Source of the DNA: Flavobacterium sp. | GTDB lineage: Bacteria > Bacteroidota > Bacteroidia > Flavobacteriales > Flavobacteriaceae | Assembly: GCF_029945805.1 (NCBI RefSeq) | Contig: NZ_JAQSDH010000038.1 | Location: 62,001 to 126,000, forward strand | DNA: 64,000 nucleotides | Reading direction: 5' to 3' | Shown: positions 35,256 through 42,877 of the stretch, in pieces | Layout: the number at the start of each line of letters is the position of its first letter | Numbering within the stretch: the first letter of the stretch is position 1 | Made by a program: the position numbers and the translations under genes | Notes under the pieces: generated by a model | What the model saw: the letters and a program-made list of their open reading frames with translations, nothing else | Told to the model about the DNA's origin: nothing | Database searches by the model: none

Positions 35256-35762
35256 ATGAAAAAATTAATTCTACTATGTTCTTTAATAACTGTAAATATG
35301 ATTTTTGCACAAGAAATAATTCCAACATTTCTAGAAAAATGGAAAAATTCTAAAGACTATTTAATTGAAGTTGGACAAGCCATGCCCGAAGATAAATACG
35401 ATTTCAAACCCACTGAAAGAGAAATGACTTTTGGAAAACAATTGCTTCACATTAAAGCTAATATGGATTGGTTGAGTTCTACTTATTTTACAAATTCTCC
35501 AAAAAAAGAAAAAGAGGTAGACCAAAAATTATCAAAAGCTGAAATTATTGCCGAACTTGAAAAATCATTTGATGCCGTTTATGAGATAATCAATAAAACA
35601 GATCCAAAAAAGTTAAACGAAAACGTAGATTTCTTTGCTGGCCCAAAAACGCGCTATCAAATTTTGAATTTATTGCAAGATCATGTCACACATCATCGCG
35701 GTCAAATTTTAGTATATTTGAATTTAAATGGAGTAAAACCTCCAAAATATACAGGTTGGTAA
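35256..35762 (+). CDS. Exported DinB-like protein
   Basis: The 168-residue protein has an N-terminal signal peptide (MKKLILLCSLITVNMIFAQ) followed by a DinB/YfiT-type four-helix bundle. The candidate metal-binding histidines are in KQLLHIKANMDWL (near 61-73) and LLQDHVTHHRGQILVYL (near 142-158). DinB-like proteins are usually cytoplasmic thiol transferases or hydrolases; export makes this one unusual. Its stop overlaps the next gene start (TAATG). Confidence 0.85.
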   Translation: MKKLILLCSLITVNMIFAQEIIPTFLEKWKNSKDYLIEVGQAMPEDKYDFKPTEREMTFGKQLLHIKANMDWLSSTYFTNSPKKEKEVDQKLSKAEIIAELEKSFDAVYEIINKTDPKKLNENVDFFAGPKTRYQILNLLQDHVTHHRGQILVYLNLNGVKPPKYTGW

Positions 35763-36136
35763 TGATGAAAAAAGCACTTTTAGTATTGGTATTTTTAGTT
35801 TCTATTTCCTGTAAAAATGACACTAAAGAAAAGGAAGAACAAACAGTTGACGCCTCAGCCGTAAAAGTTTCTGGAAAAGAACTTTTTGAAGGCGAAGGCA
35901 ATTGCACAGCGTGTCACAAACCCGATCAAAAAATAATTGGACCAAGTTTGGAGGAAATAGCTAAAATTTACAAAGAGAAAAATGGAAGTATTGTTTTGTT
36001 TCTTCAGGAGAAAAGTGAGCCCATTGTTGATCCAAGTCAATATGACATTATGAAAACGAATTTCGCCATCACCAAAAGTATGAGCGACGAACAATTACAA
36101 GCATTAGAAGATTATATTTATAGTTTTTCAAAGTAA
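35762..36136 (+). CDS. Lipoprotein c-type cytochrome
   Basis: About 124 residues from the ATG at 35762 (TAATG overlap with the DinB gene; the next codon is also ATG). It has a lipoprotein signal with lipobox ending in SISC, a single heme c motif CTACHK, and a later Met (IMKTNFAITKSMSDEQ) that could be the axial ligand. A periplasmic or surface electron carrier is likely. The open frame extends two codons further upstream to a TTG, but the coupled ATG is preferred. Confidence 0.88.
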   Translation: MMKKALLVLVFLVSISCKNDTKEKEEQTVDASAVKVSGKELFEGEGNCTACHKPDQKIIGPSLEEIAKIYKEKNGSIVLFLQEKSEPIVDPSQYDIMKTNFAITKSMSDEQLQALEDYIYSFSK

Positions 36137-36194
36137 AAACCGTCATTTTTATAGGACTATTTAATGTCTTATCTTTATAGAAATACAATCAGTT

Positions 36195-36572
36195 ATGAAA
36201 TCAAAAAATATTTTTACGGCATTTTTTTTAGCTGGAACTGTAATGTTGGGATTTTCACAAACAAAATCTACTTTTAAACGTGCAAAAGACAATATTCCGG
36301 AAACACTTTTTACACCAACCCAAACAGATACAATTGTTGTCTCTAGTATTGAAATGCTAGGAAAATTAGAATATGAAAATTTTCCTGATGCGTATAAAAT
36401 TAATTTATTACCGCAAAATTACAGTTGGACAAACGATGCAAGTAGAGCAGAAAGGCTTAAAGATATGGCTTCAGAATTGAGAAGGCAAGATTGTAACGGT
36501 CGGGATTTACCAACGAATGTTCATCAAGAAGTCATTCAAAAAGTATATCTAATAAAACCAACAGAACGCTAA
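36195..36572 (+). CDS. Small exported protein of unknown function
   Basis: This 125-residue product has a signal peptide (MKSKNIFTAFFLAGTVMLGF, cleaved near SQ22). The mature part is polar, with one cysteine (RRQDCNGRDLP) and no recognisable family. Its stop codon overlaps the ogt start (TAATG), so the two are translationally coupled, but a functional link to DNA repair is not implied. Confidence 0.75.
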   Translation: MKSKNIFTAFFLAGTVMLGFSQTKSTFKRAKDNIPETLFTPTQTDTIVVSSIEMLGKLEYENFPDAYKINLLPQNYSWTNDASRAERLKDMASELRRQDCNGRDLPTNVHQEVIQKVYLIKPTER

Positions 36573-37042
36573 TGCATAGTGCTTTTATAGAGTCGTCACT
36601 CGGAATCACCAAAATTGTTGGCGATGAACAGGGGATTTCAGAAATTTCTATTTTAAGCGAAGGAGAAATTTCTAAAAAAATTCCGAATGAACTTAAAGAA
36701 TGCGTTCCTCAACTCCAACAATATTTTGATGGACAACGAATGGATTTCACTTTCAAACTAAATCCGGATGGAACCGATTTTCAGCAAAAAGTTTGGCAAG
36801 AATTGTTGAACATTCCATTTGGTAAAACCATCTCGTATCTCGATTTATCCAAAAAACTAGGCGATGTAAAAGCCATACGGACTGTGGCTTCCGCCAACGG
36901 AAAAAATCCGCTTTGGATTGTGGTTCCGTGTCATCGTGTAATTGGAACAGATGGTTCGTTGACAGGTTATGCCGGTGGTTTATGGCGCAAGAAATGGTTG
37001 TTAGAACACGAATGTCCAGCTAAGCAACAATCACTTTTTTAA
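36572..37042 (+). CDS. ogt: Methylated-DNA-protein cysteine methyltransferase
   Basis: This is a suicide repair enzyme that transfers the alkyl group from O6-alkylguanine to its own cysteine. The 156-residue protein has the catalytic C120 in WIVVPCHRVIGTDG, preceded by the DNA-binding helix region (QQKVWQELLNIPFGKTISYL, about 70-89) and the AxASANGKNP segment. Length fits Ogt rather than the longer Ada fusion. It overlaps the preceding gene by 1 nt. Confidence 0.94.
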   Translation: MHSAFIESSLGITKIVGDEQGISEISILSEGEISKKIPNELKECVPQLQQYFDGQRMDFTFKLNPDGTDFQQKVWQELLNIPFGKTISYLDLSKKLGDVKAIRTVASANGKNPLWIVVPCHRVIGTDGSLTGYAGGLWRKKWLLEHECPAKQQSLF

Positions 37043-37108
37043 ACTTTTTCTTTCATATTTAATTTAGATTGTTTACTTTTAAGTCGGTAATTTCTTAAAT
37101 TTAGCAAA

Positions 37109-37822
37109 ATGATAGAAAAGATAAATCTTAATAACATTCTTTTTCTGGATATTGAAACCGTTCCAGAAGAAGAAAATTTCAATATTCTTGATGGTGATAT
37201 GAAACAACTTTGGGAGCAAAAAACCCAATACCAGAGACGCGATGAATTTACTCCTGAAGAATTCTACGACCGTGCTGGAATCTGGGCCGAGTTCGGAAAG
37301 ATTGTTTGTATTTCGGTCGGTTATTTTTCCAATAAAAGTGATATTAGAAATTTTCGAGTAACGTCTTTTTTCGGAGAAGAGAAAAAGATTTTAAAGGATT
37401 TTTCTAACTTATTAGAGGCACATTTTAATCAGACACAACATGTTTTGTGCGGTCATAATGCTAAGGAATTTGATATTCCGTTTATCGCAAGAAGAATGAT
37501 TATCAACCAAATAGCGATTCCGAGTAAGTTAAATTTATTTGGTAAAAAACCTTGGGAAATTCCACATTTGGATACTTTAGAATTATGGAAATTCGGAGAT
37601 TATAAACACTATACTTCGTTAAAATTATTAACTAAAATTTTGGGAATTCCCTCTCCAAAAGGCGACATCGACGGAAGTCAAGTAGCTCATGTTTTTTATG
37701 TAGAAAAAGATATTGACCGCATTGTAATTTACTGCGAAAAAGATGTGATTGCAGTGGCTCAAATCTTTCTGCGTTTGCGAAGAGAAGATTTATTGGTAGA
37801 CGATGAGATTATACATGTATAA
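37109..37822 (+). CDS. Predicted 3'-5' exonuclease (DnaQ/DEDD superfamily)
   Basis: This 237-residue protein shows the DEDD exonuclease motifs: Exo I in LFLDIETVPEEE (about 11-22), Exo II in CGHNAKEFDIPFIARRM (about 114-130) and Exo III in YCEKDVIAVAQIFLRL (about 210-225). It resembles the PolB-like predicted exonuclease family. No polymerase domain is attached. It is followed by a strong bidirectional terminator. Confidence 0.88.
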   Translation: MIEKINLNNILFLDIETVPEEENFNILDGDMKQLWEQKTQYQRRDEFTPEEFYDRAGIWAEFGKIVCISVGYFSNKSDIRNFRVTSFFGEEKKILKDFSNLLEAHFNQTQHVLCGHNAKEFDIPFIARRMIINQIAIPSKLNLFGKKPWEIPHLDTLELWKFGDYKHYTSLKLLTKILGIPSPKGDIDGSQVAHVFYVEKDIDRIVIYCEKDVIAVAQIFLRLRREDLLVDDEIIHV

Positions 37823-37823
37823 A

Positions 37824-37859
37824 AAAATGCCTTCTCATCCTAGAACGAGAAGGCATTTT
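37824..37859. terminator. Bidirectional terminator
   Basis: AAAATGCCTTCTC (37824-37836) and GAGAAGGCATTTT (37847-37859) form a perfect 13-bp stem between convergent genes. Confidence 0.9.
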
Positions 37860-37876
37860 ACTTTTTTTAAATTCAT

Positions 37877-40825
37877 TTACCTTCTTAATACAATCTTTTT
37901 AGAAACAGAACCTTGTTCGTTTTCAATATTTACTAAATAGATGCCATCCTGAAGATTTTCAATACCGAACGAAGTAGTAACTTGATTGGTTTCCACTGAA
38001 AGAATTTGTCTTCCTTGCAAGTCATATAGTTTTATAGTCGCAGTTTCAGTTAATCCAGGAATAGCAACATTAACAATTCCTTTCGTTGGATTTGGGTAAA
38101 TGCTGCTCTCTAAGATTGGGTTTTTAGTTACGCTCAGCACATTTTGCACTCTGCATAAATTAATGCTGAATGAATTTATAGTTCCACCATCACCATTATA
38201 AGGATCGTCAACTCGTAATATCCATTGGCCATCAGCAAGTAAGGTGTTTAACGAACTTAAAGTGTCAATAGGAGCGATATTTCCCGTAATAGCAGGAGCA
38301 CCGACACATGCAGGAGCAGTGCCATCATCATCCATAGTACAGTTAATATTGTCATTATCGCCGCAAGGTTCTTGTAATAAAGTTATAATTGGACTACCTA
38401 TTGAGGCTGGACCTTCCAAAGTTATGGTCATATCTTGAACGTAAGTATGCGTAATGTTCATGTTTACATTTATATCACCAATAGAATAACCGCCCGTGAT
38501 TGTTAATGGAACGCTTGCGCCAGAATTGGATACTGATGCGATTGTTGCGTCAGAAAAATCAGTTGCTGTGAAAGTTTGATCACATATCAAAATACCAGTT
38601 GAAAACGTATTAACGGCAGCACTTGTAGCATTACCGTTTCCACAATTATTTGATGGGATCACTCTCCAATAATAACGTGAACTTTGGTTTAAACCCGAGA
38701 TATAAATTGTAGTTCCGTAAACAATCTGATTTGTTACAAAGCTCGTAAAAACAGGAGATTCAGAAATTTGTACAGTGTAACTCAATGCATTTGGCATCTC
38801 ATCCCAAAGTAAATTAGCTGAAGTTGACACGCCTGATTGTCCATCAGTTGGAGTTTGTAAAGCTACAGAATCAAAAGTTGAATTAAAGACTCTTAACGAT
38901 CTATACCTTGTTTCTGTATCCGATGAACTTGTGCCTTTAATCCCGATAAAATATTCGTTAGGAATCACGTTGGTTAAACCCGATACTATCATTGTAACAG
39001 CACCGCTTGCTGACATTGTTGCAGGAGAAAACGTAGCAGTAGCGCCAGTTGGTAGATCCACAGCAGAAAATGTTGTTGTTCCCGCTCCCGACTGCGTATA
39101 GTTAAATGTATAAGTGGCATTTTGATTAGCACAAACTATTAAATCATCAGAATTTGGAGTAATGGCAAATGCTGAGGTTAAACCTGTTATTACTAAAGAA
39201 TACTTTTGGCTACCTGATACAAGATTTCTTTTGTGTCTTACCGTAATAATATATTGCCCTGCAGTTGGATTGTCGATTTTTACTTGTTCAATATTATCTA
39301 CGTTATTATCTTCATTTCGTATAGCACCAGAAGTAAGATCAGCAGTTAATTTCCACGGAAAATAAGTTGTTGAATTTGAGACTTTAGTTACTCGAATGTC
39401 TAAATCATTTACTAAGGCTGGCGTTGGATCATTTGCAGCTAAGTCACCACCATTGGGCTGACCAGGAAGATCCGTCCAAGAAATGGATGCTAATAAAGGA
39501 ATTCCACCAGGAGAATTAACAGTCATGGTAAAAATCTGATTATTACTTAAATTTTCTTCTGAAACCCATGAAGACAATCCATTGTTTGTTATCGTTTCAG
39601 CTGCTTTTTTAGCATTTAACAATCCCCATCCGAAATTAGGATCAGGGCCAACATTTCCAGCGTCATCAGCCGTGTTACATGCCAGACCTTTTAAAGTTGC
39701 AGCGCGCATAAAATTATTGGTTACATTTTTATAGTGCTGTTGTAGTAAAATTAAAGTTCCAGCCACGTTTGGAGAAGCCATCGAAGTTCCAGACATTGTT
39801 GTTGTAGCCGAGTTAGTTGTATTACTCGTAGAAGTTACACTAGATCCATTTCCAGTAATGTCTGGTTTTATTCTGTAATCATCAGTCGGTCCTTGACTAC
39901 TAAAAGAACTGATAGTTATGTTTGATACATTTACTGACCCGTCAGCCGCCACTGGGGCATCTTCACAGCTTGCTACAACTAAAATATTTTTGGCTGTTTT
40001 ATTGGCTACAAGTTTGTCTAATCCAAACCCAAGAGGTTCAGTATTATTTTCATTATTACCATCATTTCCTGCCGACATCACGGCAAGATAATAAGGCGCA
40101 TTATACGCAATATCATCCCAAGCATATGCATCATAGGTATAAGAGCCAATGATCCATGAGGGCAAAGTGGTTCCGTTGCTGGTAATTGGAACACCATACG
40201 AGTGATTAGAAAGTAGCATTCCGTCTTGTATTTCAGAGATTGCTTCAGATTCATCATCAGTCCAATTGAACGTTCTTGCGTTCGCCTGAAAGGCCATTCC
40301 TTTCACCGACGCTGGAGAAGGTCCAGCAATCATTGTCCCAGTAACATGTGTAGCATGAGCAACAGTTGTAGTGTTAGTAGGATCGTCTACTACGGTAGCT
40401 CTTCCACCAAAAGCATTGTGTGTTGTTCTTACGTTTCCACCATCCCAAACGCGGGCTGTCATTCCTTGACCGTTTAAGTTTAGTCCAAGTGAACCGCCAG
40501 TGTTTAAATGATTCGCTCTTGTTGATTTAGCGGCATTAACATTTTCGGTTGAGTAATAAATAGGAAAACCATCCGGCGAAAGTTTCATTAATTCAGAAAT
40601 ACTTCCATCTTCTTTCACTGTGAGGATGGGCCAACCTTTCGCTAGGGCAGCAGCCACTGCTTTTTCTTTTTCTATACGGGCTCTTTTTTTGTAAAAAGTT
40701 TCTTTTTGTTTTAAAAGCGCCAAGTCATAACCACTAGTAATTTTTCTAATATCATCCTTAGTTTGTCCAGAAATTGAACTAACTACAAAAAGAACAGAAA
40801 GCACAAATAGGAAATTCTTTTTCAT
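37877..40825 (-). CDS. Subtilisin-family (S8) peptidase with P-domain and T9SS sorting domain
   Basis: About 982 residues from the ATG at 40825 (the open frame continues 14 codons upstream, without a signal-like start). A signal peptide is followed by a prodomain. The S8 catalytic core carries the Asp motif ARVWDGGNVRTTH, the His motif VAHATHVTGTMIAG and the Ser motif SGTSMASPNVAGT. Fibronectin-like and Ig-like segments follow, then a proprotein-convertase P-domain-like region (DFSDATIASVSNSG...WILRVDDPYNGDGGT) with a Cys/Asp-rich stretch. The C-terminal T9SS type A domain begins SIYPNPTKGIVNVA and ends IVLRR. It should be a secreted or surface protease. Confidence 0.93.
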   Translation of the reverse strand: MKKNFLFVLSVLFVVSSISGQTKDDIRKITSGYDLALLKQKETFYKKRARIEKEKAVAAALAKGWPILTVKEDGSISELMKLSPDGFPIYYSTENVNAAKSTRANHLNTGGSLGLNLNGQGMTARVWDGGNVRTTHNAFGGRATVVDDPTNTTTVAHATHVTGTMIAGPSPASVKGMAFQANARTFNWTDDESEAISEIQDGMLLSNHSYGVPITSNGTTLPSWIIGSYTYDAYAWDDIAYNAPYYLAVMSAGNDGNNENNTEPLGFGLDKLVANKTAKNILVVASCEDAPVAADGSVNVSNITISSFSSQGPTDDYRIKPDITGNGSSVTSTSNTTNSATTTMSGTSMASPNVAGTLILLQQHYKNVTNNFMRAATLKGLACNTADDAGNVGPDPNFGWGLLNAKKAAETITNNGLSSWVSEENLSNNQIFTMTVNSPGGIPLLASISWTDLPGQPNGGDLAANDPTPALVNDLDIRVTKVSNSTTYFPWKLTADLTSGAIRNEDNNVDNIEQVKIDNPTAGQYIITVRHKRNLVSGSQKYSLVITGLTSAFAITPNSDDLIVCANQNATYTFNYTQSGAGTTTFSAVDLPTGATATFSPATMSASGAVTMIVSGLTNVIPNEYFIGIKGTSSSDTETRYRSLRVFNSTFDSVALQTPTDGQSGVSTSANLLWDEMPNALSYTVQISESPVFTSFVTNQIVYGTTIYISGLNQSSRYYWRVIPSNNCGNGNATSAAVNTFSTGILICDQTFTATDFSDATIASVSNSGASVPLTITGGYSIGDINVNMNITHTYVQDMTITLEGPASIGSPIITLLQEPCGDNDNINCTMDDDGTAPACVGAPAITGNIAPIDTLSSLNTLLADGQWILRVDDPYNGDGGTINSFSINLCRVQNVLSVTKNPILESSIYPNPTKGIVNVAIPGLTETATIKLYDLQGRQILSVETNQVTTSFGIENLQDGIYLVNIENEQGSVSKKIVLRR

Positions 40826-41019
40826 AATTTTAATAAAAATATATTGTATGTAAATAAAAGTTAGCAAATATATAAATCCTGAGATATTTTTTATGTTTTA
40901 TTGTCAAATTATCACAATAATTAACCATTGTTTAAGATTTTATAAATGAGACAAATAAAATTTGACCTCAATGTTTTATTTCAAAATTGATAAATGTTAT
41001 ATTTACAAAAAAACAACTC

Positions 41020-42459
41020 ATGGTTTTAAGTAGATTTTGGCTGGCTATTTTTGTTTCTTCTATAGCATTTGTTTTATTCAGTTTGTTTGTTGGAAATAGC
41101 TATACCATTGATAATGTTTTGAATGGAAAGAAAGACGATCCTATTTTAATTTCTGAAAAATATTTGGAGCAAGTACCAAAATTCGTTATGGATAGTATTA
41201 AAAATGCTCCTCAACAGACGATGATTATCAACAGAGATTCACTCAATGCAGATACCACATATGTTTATAAAGCAAAGACTGTTAAAATTTATTCTGGCGT
41301 CCAAAAGTCGGATGGATTGTTGCCAACATGTAAAAATAGCTTACTTGATTTAATTATTCCCTTAATTGCTTATTTAGCTTTCTTTTGTGGATTAATGGAA
41401 TTGCTAATAATTTCTGGAGCTTCTGGAAAATTAGCGAAAGTTCTGAGTCCCGTTTTTGTAAAAGTGTTTCCAAGTATTCCTAAAAATCATCCCTCTATAT
41501 CCTATATGACCTTAAACTTTGCTGCTAATTTCTTAGGATTAGACTCTGCAGCAACTCCATTTGGACTTAAGGCTATGGAAAGTTTGCAGGAAATAAATCC
41601 CGACAAAGACAAGGCAAGTGATGCACAGATTATGTTCATGTGTTTACATGCTTCTGGTCTTACATTAATTGCTACTTCAATTATCGGATACCGCGCAGCT
41701 GCTGGAGCAAGCAACCCGGCTGATGTAATGTTGCCCTGTATCATTACTTCTTTTATCGGTACCATTGCCGCTTTTTTAATTGTTGGAGTTAAACAAAAAA
41801 TTAATTTTAAAAGTGCTTCTTTGGTTGCCGTACTGATGGCGTTAATAGCTGGAATTATTGGAATGTTGATGTATGTAAATCAGTTGGATTTAATTGGTAA
41901 AAACTATTTCACTACAAATTTATCTGCTTTGATACTGATTGGAATTATTGCTTTTACCTTGATATTTTCATTCCTGCATGAGAAGAAATTTTCCGAAGCT
42001 AAAACTACCGTTTTTGATGCATTTGTAGTGGGAGCAAATAATGGTGTAAAAACAGGAGTTACTATTTTTCCTTATGTTATGGGAATGCTGGTTGCTATTT
42101 CTTTATTTAGAAATAGTGGGTTATTTGAAATTATTAGTGAATGGATAGCATTCTTTTTTTCGAATATGGGTGTGAATAAACAAATTACGGATGCCTTACC
42201 AGTAGCGATGCTTCGTCCTTTTAGTTCTGCGGGATCCAGAGGATTTTTAATTGATTCAATGAATACGTTTGGGGCCGATTCCTTAACAGCAAGACTGAGT
42301 AGTATTTTTCAATGTAGTGCCGAAAGTACTTTTTATGTGATTGCCGTTTACTTTGGTTCCGTAAATATAAAGAACACACGTTATGCCTTAGGAACGATGC
42401 TTTTGGTGGATTTAATCTGCGTGATTACAGCAATTTTTGTCGCAACTTGGTTTTTTTAA
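41020..42459 (+). CDS. SpmA-SpmB-type fusion membrane protein (nucleoside recognition/gate domains)
   Basis: About 479 residues from the ATG at 41020 (an in-frame TTG lies upstream at 40987). The protein has many membrane helices arranged as two gate-type (nucleoside recognition) domains: one near 115-235 (LLDLIIPLIAYLAFFCGLME, NFLGLDSAATPFGLKAMESL) and one near 320-450 (TVFDAFVVGANNGVKTGVTI, MLRPFSSAGSRGF). This corresponds to SpmA and SpmB of Bacillus in one chain. Spore-maturation names are historical; this lineage does not sporulate. Transport or core-shaping roles are unknown. Confidence 0.85.
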   Translation: MVLSRFWLAIFVSSIAFVLFSLFVGNSYTIDNVLNGKKDDPILISEKYLEQVPKFVMDSIKNAPQQTMIINRDSLNADTTYVYKAKTVKIYSGVQKSDGLLPTCKNSLLDLIIPLIAYLAFFCGLMELLIISGASGKLAKVLSPVFVKVFPSIPKNHPSISYMTLNFAANFLGLDSAATPFGLKAMESLQEINPDKDKASDAQIMFMCLHASGLTLIATSIIGYRAAAGASNPADVMLPCIITSFIGTIAAFLIVGVKQKINFKSASLVAVLMALIAGIIGMLMYVNQLDLIGKNYFTTNLSALILIGIIAFTLIFSFLHEKKFSEAKTTVFDAFVVGANNGVKTGVTIFPYVMGMLVAISLFRNSGLFEIISEWIAFFFSNMGVNKQITDALPVAMLRPFSSAGSRGFLIDSMNTFGADSLTARLSSIFQCSAESTFYVIAVYFGSVNIKNTRYALGTMLLVDLICVITAIFVATWFF

Positions 42460-42478
42460 AATTTTAATACAATTTCAA

Positions 42479-42877
42479 ATGTCATTCACAGAAACATTTT
42501 CCGATTTTTATACCAACGTTAAAACTAGTTTAGCTGATGGAACGTTCGCCAAATTAACCTTAGCCAAAACCATTGGGAATACCGACTTGATGAACATTTA
42601 TGTTCGTCCGATTATAGAAGATGCTGTTTTGAAAATGGAATTGAAATACAAATTCCAGCAGGAAGAGCAAATTGAGATCCATACTATTGATGAAGCTCGA
42701 GAGAAATTGGGTTCTTATATCAACAACCCATTTATGTCAGCAATATTGTTCACCACCGAATATGATTTAATGTATAAACTGAATAAAAAGCGAGCCGTGA
42801 ATATCACAAAACAAGGCAATACTTTCGGAAACGCTTCTGAAGTTTTATTGGACTATCTCTCGGGGAATAAAATTTAA
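42479..42877 (+). CDS. Small cytoplasmic protein of unknown function
   Basis: About 131 residues from the ATG at 42479 (the open frame extends upstream into the previous gene, but that part is not protein-like). The sequence is charged with no signal or membrane helix and contains SAILFTTEYDLMYKLNKKRA near 90-109. I do not recognise it. It lies 19 nt after the SpmAB-type gene and is probably co-transcribed. Confidence 0.75.
   Translation: MSFTETFSDFYTNVKTSLADGTFAKLTLAKTIGNTDLMNIYVRPIIEDAVLKMELKYKFQQEEQIEIHTIDEAREKLGSYINNPFMSAILFTTEYDLMYKLNKKRAVNITKQGNTFGNASEVLLDYLSGNKI

Noticed and set aside
41020..42459. Evidence of sporulation from the SpmA/SpmB-like gene
   Set aside because: SpmA/SpmB homologs are common in non-sporulating Bacteroidota; no other spore genes are seen.
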